Assembly: GCF_902500215.1 (NCBI RefSeq)
Contig: NZ_CABVOU010000027.1
Coordinates: 62,001 to 126,000 of the forward strand
Length of the DNA stretch: 64,000 bases
From: Halomonas lysinitropha
Lineage (GTDB): Bacteria > Pseudomonadota > Gammaproteobacteria > Pseudomonadales > Halomonadaceae
Reading direction: 5' to 3'
Shown here in pieces: positions 42,419 through 51,681 of this stretch (positions are counted from its first letter, which is position 1; every line of letters starts with the position of its first letter). Under the pieces are notes generated by a model. That model worked only from the letters and a program-made list of their open reading frames with translations, was not told where the DNA came from and searched no databases. The translations under genes and the position numbers were made by a program.

Positions 42419-43456
42419 TCAGGGCTGGCGGGTCAGGAACATGGCATCGCCATAACTGAAGAAGGCGTAGCGCCGGGCCACCGCCTCGCGGTAGGCGGCC
42501 ATCGTCGTCTCGAAGCCGGCGAAGGAGGCCACCAGCATCAGCAGGGTCGACTCCGGCAGGTGGAAATTGGTCACCAGGGCATCGACGCAGCGCCATTCGT
42601 AGCCGGGGTAAATGAAGATGTCGGTCTCGCCGCTGAAGGGGGCAATGTCGCCATCGGCGCTCTTCAGGCAGGCCGACTCCAGGCAGCGCACACTGGTGGT
42701 GCCCACCGCGACGATGCGGTTACCCCGGGCGCGGGCGGCGCGCACCTGCTCGCAGGCGGTCTCGGTGACCTCGATCCATTCGCTGTGCATCTGGTGCTCG
42801 CGAATGTTGTCGGCACGCACCGGCTGGAAGGTGCCAGCACCCACGTGCAGGGTGACGTAGGCGCTATCGACGCCCCTGGCGGTCAGCGCCTCGAGCAGCG
42901 GTTCGTCGAAATGCAGCCCGGCGGTCGGCGCCGCCACGGCCCCGTCCCGGCGGGCATACACGGTTTGGTAGCGCTCGCGGTCAGCCAGCTCGTCCTCGCG
43001 GGTGATATAGGGCGGCAGCGGCATGTGCCCGTGCCGTTCCAGCAGCGCAATCAGCGGCGTGTCGCCGAGGAAGCGCAGCTCGAACAGTGCATCGCGACGG
43101 CCCTCCACCACGGCGCGAATACCGCCCTCGAACTCGATCTCGGTGCCCGGTTTTGGCGACTTGCTACTGCGCAAGTGAGCGAGGCCGCGATGGGTATCCA
43201 GAGGGCGTTCGAGCAGCATCTCCACCTTGCCGCCGCTGGCCTTGTGGCCGTGCAGGCGGGCGGGAATCACTCGAGTGTCGTTGAACACCAGCAGGTCACC
43301 GGGCTCGAGCAACTCGACGAGGTCGGTGAAACGGCGATGGGCCAGTTCGCCGTTCGCGCCATCGACACACAGCAGGCGACAATCGCTGCGCTGCTCGGAG
43401 GGGTAGCGGGCAATCAGCTCCTCGGGGAGCTCATAGTGGAAGTCGGCGCGTAGCAT
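42419..43456 (-). CDS. queA: S-adenosylmethionine:tRNA ribosyltransferase-isomerase QueA
   Basis: 345 residues; forms epoxyqueuosine from preQ1-tRNA using the ribosyl moiety of SAM. Characteristic strings include [28 protein letters not shown] and [15 protein letters not shown]. It precedes tgt in a queuosine pair and is divergent from the downstream tRNA-Leu gene, whose promoter lies in the shared gap. Confidence 0.97.
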   Translation of the reverse strand: MLRADFHYELPEELIARYPSEQRSDCRLLCVDGANGELAHRRFTDLVELLEPGDLLVFNDTRVIPARLHGHKASGGKVEMLLERPLDTHRGLAHLRSSKSPKPGTEIEFEGGIRAVVEGRRDALFELRFLGDTPLIALLERHGHMPLPPYITREDELADRERYQTVYARRDGAVAAPTAGLHFDEPLLEALTARGVDSAYVTLHVGAGTFQPVRADNIREHQMHSEWIEVTETACEQVRAARARGNRIVAVGTTSVRCLESACLKSADGDIAPFSGETDIFIYPGYEWRCVDALVTNFHLPESTLLMLVASFAGFETTMAAYREAVARRYAFFSYGDAMFLTRQP

Positions 43457-43555
43457 GGGGCGTTTTGGTCCGGCTCAGGGCGTGTCTGGCGACTCGACAA
43501 GCCGCGCAAAAGCCCGACAGGATACCCTCTCGAGGCAGGGAAGTCAGCCGGCCGA

Positions 43556-43583
43556 TTGACCTGCACCGGTGCCCACGTATAAT
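43556..43583 (+). promoter_or_regulatory. promoter of tRNA-Leu
   Basis: TTGACC (43556-43561) and a perfect TATAAT (43578-43583) are separated by 16 bp. The -10 is followed by a GC-rich stretch of the kind seen in stringently controlled stable-RNA promoters. Transcription would start a few bases before the mature tRNA at 43596. Confidence 0.85.
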
Positions 43584-43595
43584 GCTCCACGCGTT

Positions 43596-43682
43596 GCCGG
43601 CGTGGCGGAATTGGTAGACGCAGCGGATTCAAAATCCGCCGGGTGCAAGCCCTTGTCGGTTCGAGTCCGACCGCCGGTACCA
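43596..43682 (+). tRNA. tRNA-Leu (anticodon CAA)
   Basis: 87-nt tRNA with encoded CCA. The acceptor stem pairs GCCGGCG with CGCCGGT (one G-U at the end), the anticodon stem GCGGA/TCCGC encloses loop TTCAAAA (CAA at 43630-43632), a long variable arm (GGGTGCAAGCCCTTG) marks a type II tRNA, and the T-arm has GGTTCGAGTCC. It decodes UUG. Its 3' end adjoins an integrase remnant, consistent with use as an attachment site. Confidence 0.97.
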
Positions 43683-43782
43683 AGAAATCTACGAACCCAG
43701 AAGCCATGCGGGTTCAAAGGGTTAGAGGTCTATATCAGACCCTGAGGTGTGACACTTCGGTGATCCACTCTCGAGATCTGAC

Positions 43783-44150
43783 ATGCCCTACGGAACCTAC
43801 CTGACGAGCAGCCGTCACCGCACCAACTGGTATGCCCGGATTGTCATTCCCCATGACCTCCGCGATGCCTACGACCAGCGACGTGAGCTCCGCAAGACCC
43901 TCGACACCCCTGCAAGGTGACCGCTCGTCGCCGTGCCATGCAGCTGCGGCTGGCGTATCAGCAGGTGTTCGACTCCCTACGCAACGGCCAGGCTGATGGT
44001 TGTATTGCCCCTGATTGGAAGGCATTGGCTTCGCTAGCTACCTTCCCGGGATCAAGCCAGGCAACTGCCATCGCCCAGGGGACAAGCACAGCATCTCAGA
44101 TTCTCCATGTCACCCCGTTAGTAGCTCTGGGCAGGAATGGAGAGTTCTAG
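43783..44150 (+). pseudogene. frameshifted integrase N-terminal remnant
   Basis: 45 codons from the ATG at 43783 read as the N-terminal domain of a tyrosine-type integrase (TYLTSSRHRTNWYARIVIP, then RRELRKTLDT) and stop at 43918-43920. The homology continues in another frame with TARRRAMQLRLAYQQVFDSLRNG, so a frameshift near 43915 has broken the gene. No catalytic domain follows; the rest has decayed. It begins 100 bp after tRNA-Leu. Identity is from residue pattern only. Confidence 0.65.
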
Positions 44151-44533
44151 AGCGACAATCAAGATCAACCGCAAGACGGTCGTCGTGCAGTCGGAAGATA
44201 ACCGGCAGTGGAAGGTGGCGGTGGCGGTGGCGCTGATCCAGCCACTACGCGACGTATAAGGCAAGCGGAACCCGACACGCTCCGGAATGATCGCTTACTC
44301 GGGACCTGCCATGCCGTGACTCCAAAGTGCGATGAGTGAACTGTAAAGCTAATGAATACAATATGCTGTGGAGCTTGAAACATCCAAGGACGCGGATATA
44401 ACTCTCTTGGCGGGGGAGTCAGGTGGTGGGCGTGCCGTCACTGCCGTACTGCCTCACGTGCATACGGAAAGTAGACGTCCCGCCAGGGGCAGCCTGGACG
44501 AGGCGCGGACAGAACCTCCTCGGGCTAGCATCC
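44151..44533. other. non-coding stretch in the accessory region
   Basis: No convincing gene. A short ORF (ATG 44137 to TAA 44259, 40 codons) has no recognisable homology. A locally AT-richer patch lies at ~44330-44410, unlike the GC-rich flanks. Probably decayed mobile-element DNA. Confidence 0.4.
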
Positions 44534-45481
44534 TCAGGCGCTACTGACGTCCGGGCGTTCGATTTCTGCCCGATTACGGCCCGCCGCCTTGGCGCGGTAG
44601 AGCGCATCATCGGCACGCTTGATCAGGCCATCGATCTCGTCTCCCTCAGCAAGAACGGTAATCCCGAAGCTCGCCGAGACCGTCTCCTGGTGAGGGTAAG
44701 CGTACTGAGCAATGGCTCGCCGGAGCCTCTCGGCACTTGCCATGGCCGCATCCAGCCCGCACTCGGGCATCAGCAGGATGAACTCCTCGCCGCCCCAGCG
44801 CGCATGGAGATCCTCTTGCCGAATGTGTCTGTGGATCTGCTTGGTTGCCGCCTGGAGTACTCGATCGCCGACGTTGTGGCCGAAGGTGTCGTTGATGCGC
44901 TTGAAATGATCGAGATCGTAGATGATCAGAGCCAGCGGCCGATGGAACCGCCGGGCACGCGCCACCTCGGCCTCGCAGCGACTCATGAACTCCCGACGGT
45001 TGGCCAGGCCGGTCAGCGGGTCGGTGGTCGCCAGATAGTGGATGCGTTCACGATCGAGATTGCGCTGCGTGATATCGCGGCAGTGGCAGAAGATCAGTTT
45101 CTGGCCATGCAGATAGGTGGCATTGGTTGCCACTTCCACGTCAATCGTTCGACCATCCTTGCACCGGTGGCGCGTCTCAAAGTGTTCACCCTCCATCGGG
45201 ACGGACCTCAGTATCTCCAGAAGCCGCGATTTCTCATACTGGCTGTTCCAGTTCCAGAGGTATAGCTGCTCGACTTCCGCCAGGGTGTAGCCGTGCATGA
45301 CGGCAAAGCGAGCGTTGGTGCAGTAGACGCCGCCATCTTCGCGTAGCACGACGAGCCCATCTCGGCTCTCCTCGAAGAAGATCTGGAACAGCGCCATCTC
45401 GTCACGTTGGCGTGACGTCAAGGCATGGCACTCTGAACCATTGCGGGTTTCGCCGGTTACGTCGTTGTTGGAATGGCGCAT
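44534..45481 (-). CDS. PAS-GGDEF diguanylate cyclase
   Basis: 315 residues without transmembrane helices. A PAS domain (~30-145, including DGLVVLREDGGVYCTNARF) precedes a GGDEF domain with an active GGEEF motif and an RxxD inhibitory site (RQED) five residues before it, so product feedback by c-di-GMP is likely. It would make c-di-GMP in the cytosol in response to an unknown PAS ligand. It is the only minus-strand gene in this part of the accessory region. The ribosome binding site is weak. Confidence 0.9.
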   Translation of the reverse strand: MRHSNNDVTGETRNGSECHALTSRQRDEMALFQIFFEESRDGLVVLREDGGVYCTNARFAVMHGYTLAEVEQLYLWNWNSQYEKSRLLEILRSVPMEGEHFETRHRCKDGRTIDVEVATNATYLHGQKLIFCHCRDITQRNLDRERIHYLATTDPLTGLANRREFMSRCEAEVARARRFHRPLALIIYDLDHFKRINDTFGHNVGDRVLQAATKQIHRHIRQEDLHARWGGEEFILLMPECGLDAAMASAERLRRAIAQYAYPHQETVSASFGITVLAEGDEIDGLIKRADDALYRAKAAGRNRAEIERPDVSSA

Positions 45482-45971
45482 GGCAATGGTCTCTGGGGAG
45501 CAAAATATGCTGAAGTGACTCGCCTATCAGACGGCGACCCCCCTGCACTGTCAACCCACGAGTTCCGGTGGGAAACCGTGATGTACCTGCAAGCGCTGGC
45601 AACAGCTCGCCGGAAAGAAGCTCTTGGAAAAGGCCTCGCAGTGCTAGCTGCCGGCGTCCATGGTGCCTTCAAGTCTGGTCCCTCCGGGTGATGGAGAAAG
45701 ACAATGTGATGGCCGACCGCCGAGATCCTCGGGAAACCTGACCAGGCATGGGTCAGGACCTACGATAGAGGTAAACGCCGGCCCTCCCCCGAGGCGTGCC
45801 GCGACCTGCGCTGTGGGGCCAGGACGAGGGCCTGGACACCGATTTCTCATCCAGATTGTCGCTGGCTTCTCATACAGATTGACGCGCTACAATCGACCGA
45901 CCCCGAGGTCTTGGAGTGCCTGCGGCGCCAGGGGATACCCTGCTGCTGAGCCATACCCCATGATGACCTAA

Positions 45972-46133
45972 CGAAACCTAGCGCAGAGTCGGCGCGGCTG
46001 GCTGGCAAATCCTAGCATCGAGGAGCTGCGAATCGACTACGGCCCTGGTTACCGCGTGTATTACGCCAAGGTAGGCAGACGCCTGGTGATGTTGTTGATC
46101 GCTGGCACCAAGAAGCGCCAGCAATCCGACATG
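45972..46133 (+). pseudogene. C-terminal fragment of a HigB/RelE-like toxin (phage Gp49 type)
   Basis: In-frame residues after a TAA at 45969 read [20 protein letters not shown], then [20 protein letters not shown]. This is the C-terminal half of the HigB-like toxins (family text: [15 protein letters not shown] and LLIGGDKxxQ). The N-terminal half and a partner antitoxin are missing. The frame runs directly into the GGDEF-EAL gene, forming a chimeric ORF. A TACAAT at ~45888 may be a relic promoter box. Confidence 0.65.
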
Positions 46134-47483
46134 GATTCCTTGCCGGACATGCTGCGTGCCGGGTTGATGCCAGGCGGCTTTGCCATCGCCGGCCTGACGC
46201 TAAGCTATTTCCTGGCTTTGAGCCTGGGGCTGGTTCGGCTGGTGATGGGACGCTCCAGAGAGCTGCTGGCGGCGCAGAAGCGACTGGCGGCCCAGTATGA
46301 CATCGAACAGCGTTTCCGCCCGCTCTACCTCTACCACCCGGATGGCGTCTTCTCGCTGGACTGCCGTGGCAATCTCGTTACCGCCAATGCCGCCTGCCGC
46401 GAGATTACCGGGCGCCGCAATGAAGACATCCTGGGCTCGCATTTTTCACGGCTGCTGGAATCCCAGGATATCGAACGAATGCAGGTGCTCTTCGCTTCGA
46501 CACTGGCCGGTGAGCCCAGTCGCGTCGAGTTTCAATTACAGCATCGCGACGGTGAGCTGAAATCGATCGACCTGACCACCTTGCCGATCATCGTCGAGGG
46601 GGTCACCCAAGGGGTCTTCGGCATCGCCAAGGACATCACCCAGCAGCGTGAACATGAGGCCCAGATCGCCTATCAGGCCTGCCATGATCTCCTGACGGGC
46701 CGGTCCAATCACGCGGTACTCAACGAATGCCTGGAGGAAGCCTTCCACCAGGCTCGCCGGAAACAGCGGCTGATGGCGGTGATGCACCTCGACCTGGACG
46801 GCTTCAAGACCGTCAACGATGGTCTTGGCTACCACGTGGGCAATCGGCTTCTGGTCGCGGTCGCCGATCGACTGCGCGCGCTGGCTCGCTCCGATGACAC
46901 CGTCGCTCGGCTGGCCGGTGACGAGTTCTGCCTCTTGATCCCTTCGCTGGAGAGCCGTGAGGCCGGCTCGGCGCTGGCCGACCGGGTCATCGACGCCCTC
47001 AGCCGCCCCTATGACATTGACGGCAAGTTACTGCACGTCAGCAGCAGCATGGGTATCGCCAGCAATGATCCCGAAGTCCTCCATGCACAGGAATTGCGTC
47101 AGCGCGCCGACCTGGCCATGAGCGTTGCCAAACGCCAGGGGCGAAATACCTGGCAGTGGTACCAGGGTGAGAGTCGGGAGGCCACCCGGCAGGATGTACT
47201 GCTACGCCACGACCTCTACACCGCCCTTCAGGATGACCAGTTCGAGCTGCACTATCAGCCAATCGTGGAGGCTGGCAGTGGCCTCATTCGCGGCTTCGAG
47301 GCACTGGTGCGCTGGTACCATCCCGAGCGGGGCATGATCTCACCCGGGCTTTTCATTCCCTTGGCGGAACAGACCGGCCAGATCATCCCCCTGGGGCGCT
47401 GGGTACTGAATCGCGCCTGCCGCGATGCCGTCGTGCGACGAGCCTTAGCCGATGACAAACGATGTCAACTTCATCTCCTGTAA
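46056..47483 (+). pseudogene. truncated PAS-GGDEF-EAL gene fused to a toxin fragment
   Basis: 475-codon ORF. The first ~25 codons come from the toxin fragment. Then follow one hydrophobic segment (~40-63), PAS (~88-205), a GGDEF domain with AGDEF (RSDD inhibitory site retained), and an EAL domain beginning [12 protein letters not shown], then [13 protein letters not shown]. The ORF ends abruptly at CQLHLL, about 95 residues into the EAL domain, before the catalytic Asn, Asp-Asp and Lys, so EAL activity is lost. Only cyclase-like or degenerate activity could remain. The 5' sensor part is also gone. Confidence 0.75.
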
Positions 47484-47584
47484 AGGCATTAAGCCTGCCT
47501 AGGCAATTCCAATCGCCGTTGGGGCTCATGCTAGAATCGGCGTTAATAAAAACGCCAATGGTATCAACGTAGAGGACACCCGCT
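47484..47584 (+). promoter_or_regulatory. upstream region of the periplasmic-protein/GGDEF pair
   Basis: Contains TAGAAT (47532-47537) followed at once by an inverted repeat GGCGTT-AATAAA-AACGCC (47539-47556), which resembles an operator. A matching -35 is not clear. Confidence 0.35.
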
Positions 47585-48091
47585 ATGCCGTCAGATAGCG
47601 TGCTGAAATGCCTTGTCTGTGTGCCGCTCCGTCGCGCCGTTCTGGCGTGTCTGTTGGCCGTCATGTGGCCGGCGGGACTCGCCCTGGCCAGCCCCGAGGT
47701 GGTGGTATTTCAGCAGGGCGAGCAGGAGACGCGTCTGCCGGTAGCGGAGCTTCGCAACCGTGCCGATGTGCGCTTCACCTTCTTCGACCCCTATCTGGCG
47801 GAGGAGGTGGAGGTGACCGGGCTGGTGTTTCGCGAGCTGCTCGAGGAGCAGTTCGGCGAGGTGCCCGAACGGCTGGCCTTCACCGCCTGGGACGACTACG
47901 AAGTGACCCTGGGCGGCTGGGACGATCCCAACTGGATTCTCGTCACGCATCAGGACGGGAGGCCCATCGGCCTGCGCGAACGGGGCCCGGTGCGCCTGGT
48001 AGAACGCGACTACGGTAGCCGCGATACCGCCAACCTGCGCAATTTCAACGACTGGGTCTGGATGATTCGTAGGATCGAGGCGCAGCAGTGA
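47585..48091 (+). CDS. periplasmic molybdopterin-oxidoreductase-like protein without Mo-ligand Cys (sensor candidate)
   Basis: 168 residues with an N-terminal signal peptide (~1-36, AVLACLLAVMWPAGLALA). The mature part resembles the small periplasmic proteins related to the SUOX/YedY fold (VTGLVFRELLEEQFG, then AWDDYEVTL, then a GPVRLVE strand and FNDWVWMI). The mature chain has no cysteine, so a Cys-ligated molybdenum site is excluded. Its last bases overlap the start of the GGDEF gene (GTGA), so it may act as the periplasmic partner of that membrane cyclase. A GAGGA precedes the ATG. Confidence 0.72.
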   Translation: MPSDSVLKCLVCVPLRRAVLACLLAVMWPAGLALASPEVVVFQQGEQETRLPVAELRNRADVRFTFFDPYLAEEVEVTGLVFRELLEEQFGEVPERLAFTAWDDYEVTLGGWDDPNWILVTHQDGRPIGLRERGPVRLVERDYGSRDTANLRNFNDWVWMIRRIEAQQ

Positions 48092-49227
48092 GCCCGCCCC
48101 CTCGCGCGCGGCGCACCCCGGGGTGGCTGTGGCTCAGCCTGATGAGCTTTACGGCGCTCATGCTGTTGATCGCCTATGAAACGCGCTGGGTGCATCCCGA
48201 CATCCACGCGTACTTCAGTCAATCCGGCAATCTGACCGGCCAGCAGCTGGCCACACGCTCCCGAGAGTACCTGGAAGAGAGCCTGGGCATACTGCTGGAA
48301 GAGAGTGACCCGGATGCCGTGCAGCGAGCGAGCTTCCAGATCGAGCTGGGCTACGGCCTCTTCGATATCGGCCTCTACCGAAATGAATATGCCTGCACGG
48401 AGCCAAACCTGCAGCGCCTGGATGCTCTGAACGACTCACTCGGCCAGGGTGTCGTGCCACCACCTGACTCGCTCAGCCAGGGTTTGCTGCAGCCCATTCG
48501 TTGCCTGACCGAGATCGAGATGGACCAGCTCGACTACCGCAGCGCGGTCACCAATCGCTTCGTGGAGGAGACGCGCCACCACCAGACCCTGGTGCTGGTG
48601 GGTAGCCTCGTGATCTACCTGTTGGGCTTGGTGTTCTGGGGAATGCACGTGTTCAAGCATCGGCTGGCCGATCGCGCCACTCGCGAAAGCCTGCGCTGGA
48701 TGGCTCAAGCGCTGCAAGACCCGCTGACTGGCATCGGCAACCGCAGCGCGCTGCATGACGACGTGCTGGCCGAAAAGGGCGGCACCATGGCGCTGCTGTT
48801 GATCGATATCGACTACTTCAAGCAGTACAACGATGCCCTGGGCCACCCGGACGGCGACCAGCTGCTACGCGAACTCGTGGCCCTGATCGACCGGGCCCTG
48901 AGTGGCAAAGCACGGCTCTACCGCATGGGGGGCGACGAGTTTGCCGCGCTGCTGCCCTGCGATGACCCCCGCACCCTGGCATCGGCCGCCGCGTCGGTGG
49001 TGGAGGAGGTGCGTCGTGCGGCTCTGCCCCATCCTGACCATCCCGCTGGCACTCACGTCACCCTCAGCGTTGGCGGGGTTCAGTTCACTGCCGAGCCTGA
49101 GGCCTTTGCCGCTGCCTATGTTGCGGCAGACCGGGCACTCTATCGGGTCAAGGCCCAGGGGCGGGATGGTTGGCAGCTTGGTGCAACTGCGGTAGAGGAG
49201 TCGAGATACGGCTTCACCGGCAAGTGA
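48088..49227 (+). CDS. membrane GGDEF diguanylate cyclase with periplasmic sensor
   Basis: 379 residues starting at GTG that overlaps the upstream stop. TM1 (~13-29) and TM2 (~171-193, LVGSLVIYLLGLVFWGMHVF) enclose a ~140-residue periplasmic domain; the cytoplasmic GGDEF domain has an intact GGDEF (MGGDEFAALLP) and DPLTGIGNRSAL. There is no RxxD site five residues before GGDEF, so it probably lacks product inhibition. Tight coupling to the periplasmic protein gene suggests a two-part signalling unit. Confidence 0.88.
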   Translation: MSPPPRARRTPGWLWLSLMSFTALMLLIAYETRWVHPDIHAYFSQSGNLTGQQLATRSREYLEESLGILLEESDPDAVQRASFQIELGYGLFDIGLYRNEYACTEPNLQRLDALNDSLGQGVVPPPDSLSQGLLQPIRCLTEIEMDQLDYRSAVTNRFVEETRHHQTLVLVGSLVIYLLGLVFWGMHVFKHRLADRATRESLRWMAQALQDPLTGIGNRSALHDDVLAEKGGTMALLLIDIDYFKQYNDALGHPDGDQLLRELVALIDRALSGKARLYRMGGDEFAALLPCDDPRTLASAAASVVEEVRRAALPHPDHPAGTHVTLSVGGVQFTAEPEAFAAAYVAADRALYRVKAQGRDGWQLGATAVEESRYGFTGK

Positions 49228-49273
49228 TCAACATAGGCGCTACCTTCCGCCTTAGGGAAAAGGAGAGAAGGGC

Positions 49274-49495
49274 ATGACCATCGCCGCCTTCGTGGTTGGG
49301 CTGGTGCTGTTGATCGTGGGAGCCGAAGGTCTGGTCCGGGGAGCATCACGGCTGGCTGCCCGCCTGGGCATCTCTTCGCTGATTGTCGGCCTGACGGTTG
49401 TGACCTTCGGCACCAGCGCGCCGGAGCTGGCGGTCAGCCAAAATCGACGCCGCAGCCTCGCTGTGCCATGGTCGTGTCTCACCATTGAACGGTAA
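49274..49495 (+). pseudogene. truncated Na+/Ca2+ exchanger (CaCA family), N-terminal fragment
   Basis: 73 codons with a good AAGGAGAG upstream. The first ~57 residues are the start of a YrbG-type calcium/sodium antiporter (VGAEGLVRGASRLAARLG, then the alpha-1 repeat TVVTFGTSAPELAVS). The frame then runs into unrelated text (QNRRRSL) and stops at 49495. A full antiporter has ~320 residues, so this is a broken gene, cut near the MscS gene. Confidence 0.8.
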
Positions 49496-49514
49496 GGAGG
49501 AGCGCCAAACCGTC

Positions 49515-50369
49515 ATGCCTGAGGATACTTTCTGGTTGGAGCTGCTGAGCAACCGTGGGGTGAGTTCGGTAGCGCTGGTGGCGGTTCTCGTCACGCTGCG
49601 CTTCCTCGTGGTGCGCGTCATACGTGGCCGGGAAGAGATTCTGTCCGATTCCCGCCGCGCGTGGCTGGCCCGCATCCGGAGCGTCACCGTGGTCCTCGCC
49701 CTGGCCGGCCTGGTGCTGATCTGGCTGCCCTCCCTTCACACCTTCGCCTTGTCCCTTACCGCCTTCGCTGTAGCGCTGGTGATCGCGACCAAGGAGCTGA
49801 TTCTCTGTCTGTCGGGCACCGTCCTGCGCGTCGTCAACCAGCCGTTCGAGATCGGAGACTGGGTCGAGATTGGCAATTTACGTGGCGAGGTAGTCGACGA
49901 GACCATGCTGGCCACGACCCTGCAGGAAATCGGCGGGCCCGTGGGTCGCTTCGAGTACTCAGGCAAGACCATCGTGGTTCCCAACAGCGTTTTCCTGACC
50001 ACCTCGGTCAGGAACCAGAATTTCTTCAAGAAGTGGGTGTATCTCGAAGTCTGCGTCGTCCTGGAGCCCGACGTGGACATGCGATCCGAACTGCCGGGAC
50101 TGGAGGATGAGGTGGGGGCGTTGCACGCCCCACATGCCGAATTGGCCCAACGTTATAGCGCGCTGATCAGGAAGCGGAGCGGCATCGACATCGCCGACCC
50201 CCGCCCTCGCGTTACCCTTGCCACTACCGACATTGGCAAACAGCGTGTCGGCGTCACGCTGTTCTGCCCCACACCCAGCGCCTTTGAGCTGGAACAGGCC
50301 ATCAACGATGCCGTGCTACGCCGTTACTGGCAGCTGCGCAATATGGCGAGCGCTTCGCCGGAAACATGA
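49515..50369 (+). CDS. MscS-family mechanosensitive channel
   Basis: 284 residues from the ATG at 49515; AAGGAGGAG lies 12 bases upstream, inside a longer open frame from TTG 49485. Two N-terminal helices and a pore-lining helix (SLTAFAVALVIATKEL) precede the MscS beta domain (NQPFEIGDWVEIGNL, GEVVDETMLATTL, TIVVPNSVF) and an alpha/beta C-terminus. Releases osmolytes on hypo-osmotic shock. Its 5' end overlaps the tail of the broken antiporter, so its native promoter may have been lost or replaced. Confidence 0.88.
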   Translation: MPEDTFWLELLSNRGVSSVALVAVLVTLRFLVVRVIRGREEILSDSRRAWLARIRSVTVVLALAGLVLIWLPSLHTFALSLTAFAVALVIATKELILCLSGTVLRVVNQPFEIGDWVEIGNLRGEVVDETMLATTLQEIGGPVGRFEYSGKTIVVPNSVFLTTSVRNQNFFKKWVYLEVCVVLEPDVDMRSELPGLEDEVGALHAPHAELAQRYSALIRKRSGIDIADPRPRVTLATTDIGKQRVGVTLFCPTPSAFELEQAINDAVLRRYWQLRNMASASPET

Positions 50370-50472
50370 CCAGAAACCTGCTGATCAAGAGTATATCATC
50401 AGGCCATAATGCTTCATTAACACGCGATTCAGCTTATTCCGCAACATTGTGTTCGCTCGCTAAGCACGACGA

Positions 50473-51189
50473 TCACGCTACCCGTTCGATCATCTGGGCG
50501 TAGATTTCGCGATCGGTGGCGTAGCAGCGACAGGAGGCTGCCTCGAGGCCGGGGCGATCATGCACGCTGACCCTACCCCGTTGGTAGTCGATCAGTCCGC
50601 GCAGCTGCAGTGCCTTGGCCGCCCTGGTGACGCTCGCCCGCCTTACGCCCAGCATTCCGGAAAGAAATTCGTGGGTAATATGCAACGGGTCACCGTGAGT
50701 CCGGTCGTGGGTCATCAACAGCCGGCGCGCCAGGCGCGCCTCCACGTCATGGAAATGGGAGCAGGCTGCGGATTGGGATATCTGGCTCATCAGGACATTC
50801 AGATAGCGCTTCATCAGACTCTCCAGGGCAGGGCGCCTTTCCAGGTGGTCCTGGAAGCAGGTTGACGACATGCGCAGCGCCGTCCCGGCCCCTTGCACCA
50901 CTTCCTGGAGCGAGGTGACTCGCCCCCCGAGCACCAGGGAACCCCCCACCATGCCTTCGTTGCCGGCCATGGAGACCTCCAGCCGGCCACCGCTCTCCAG
51001 AGTGGCAACCAGGGAAACGAAGCAGTCAAGGGGGAAGAGGGCATGGGTGATGCTGTCGCCGGGTTCGGCCAACCTCTGGCCGAACTCCAGCTCCACGGTT
51101 TCGCAATCGGCGAGGAAATGTTGTCTGTCTTCTTCAGGCAGGCTGTCGAGAAGTCGATTGCTATATGAAGGGGAAGTGGTGATATCCAT
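50473..51189 (-). CDS. Crp/Fnr-family transcriptional regulator
   Basis: 238 residues from the ATG at 51189 (AGGAG upstream). N-terminal cyclic-nucleotide-binding-like jelly roll (~15-140, with FPLDCFVSLVATLESGG), a helical hinge, and a C-terminal winged helix with HEFLSGMLGVRRASVTRAA. It lacks the Fnr N-terminal cysteine cluster, so it is not an O2 sensor of that kind. The ligand is unknown. A palindrome that fits a Crp/Fnr operator lies in its own leader. Convergent with the MscS gene. Confidence 0.88.
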   Translation of the reverse strand: MDITTSPSYSNRLLDSLPEEDRQHFLADCETVELEFGQRLAEPGDSITHALFPLDCFVSLVATLESGGRLEVSMAGNEGMVGGSLVLGGRVTSLQEVVQGAGTALRMSSTCFQDHLERRPALESLMKRYLNVLMSQISQSAACSHFHDVEARLARRLLMTHDRTHGDPLHITHEFLSGMLGVRRASVTRAAKALQLRGLIDYQRGRVSVHDRPGLEAASCRCYATDREIYAQMIERVA

Positions 51190-51222
51190 GTGGCGGCTCC
51201 TGGCGTGAATAATTGCCATCGG

Positions 51223-51241
51223 CACATGGAAAAATCATGTG
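51223..51241. promoter_or_regulatory. palindrome, candidate operator of the Crp/Fnr regulator
   Basis: CACATG-7 bp-CATGTG, perfect 6-bp arms, 34 bp upstream of the regulator's start codon. Spacing is similar to Crp/Fnr-type sites, suggesting autoregulation. Confidence 0.5.
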
Positions 51242-51681
51242 AAAATCCGATGTCAGGAACCGATCGGGAAATAACGATGTTTTTCCGTCGGCGACATCGT
51301 CGAGAGTAGCATTCCCCTCATCACTGGTCCGTACGGTAGTGTACATAAAGAGGAGAAATGCTCCTATAAAAACCCAGGAGGGTTCGTTTTAAGGTCAATT
51401 GCGAAGCAATAAAGCAGCATCGAAACCTTCACTATGTGCGCTATTGATCCCACCTCATTCATCAGGGTGCCGAACGAGGGTGTTGAACCGAGTGATTGCT
51501 GGCATCGACCCACTTCAACGTCATTCGACCGCTTGGTAGTCAGTTGACCTATGCCCGATTCGACTTTCATCCAGCCTTTTCATAACTAATAGAAATCGAT
51601 GCCTGCTGCCGGCGCAGCCGTGCCCGCCGACCTCCGTTGTGGCCGCTTTGCCTGCTGCGTGGATCGTGGTGACGCCGGGGG
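51242..51681. other. gene-poor gap between the regulator and the IS
   Basis: About 440 bp with no convincing gene. It is less GC-rich than the flanks and includes a small hairpin AGGAG-AAATG-CTCCT near 51351-51365. The left IS end probably falls here; GCCTTTTCATAACTAATAGAAA at ~51576 faintly resembles the reverse of the right flank. Confidence 0.4.

Noticed and set aside
44137..44259. 40-codon ORF in the accessory gap
   Set aside because: ATG with a weak ribosome binding site, no recognisable homology, lies in decayed DNA; not enough for a gene call.
45844..45885. Near-direct repeat TTCTCATCCAGATTG / TTCTCATACAGATTG
   Set aside because: Only two copies of 15 bp with one mismatch and no related element; too little for a repeat or attachment-site call.
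45972..46133. Functional toxin-antitoxin module
   Set aside because: Only the C-terminal half of the toxin is present and no antitoxin frame is found on either side.
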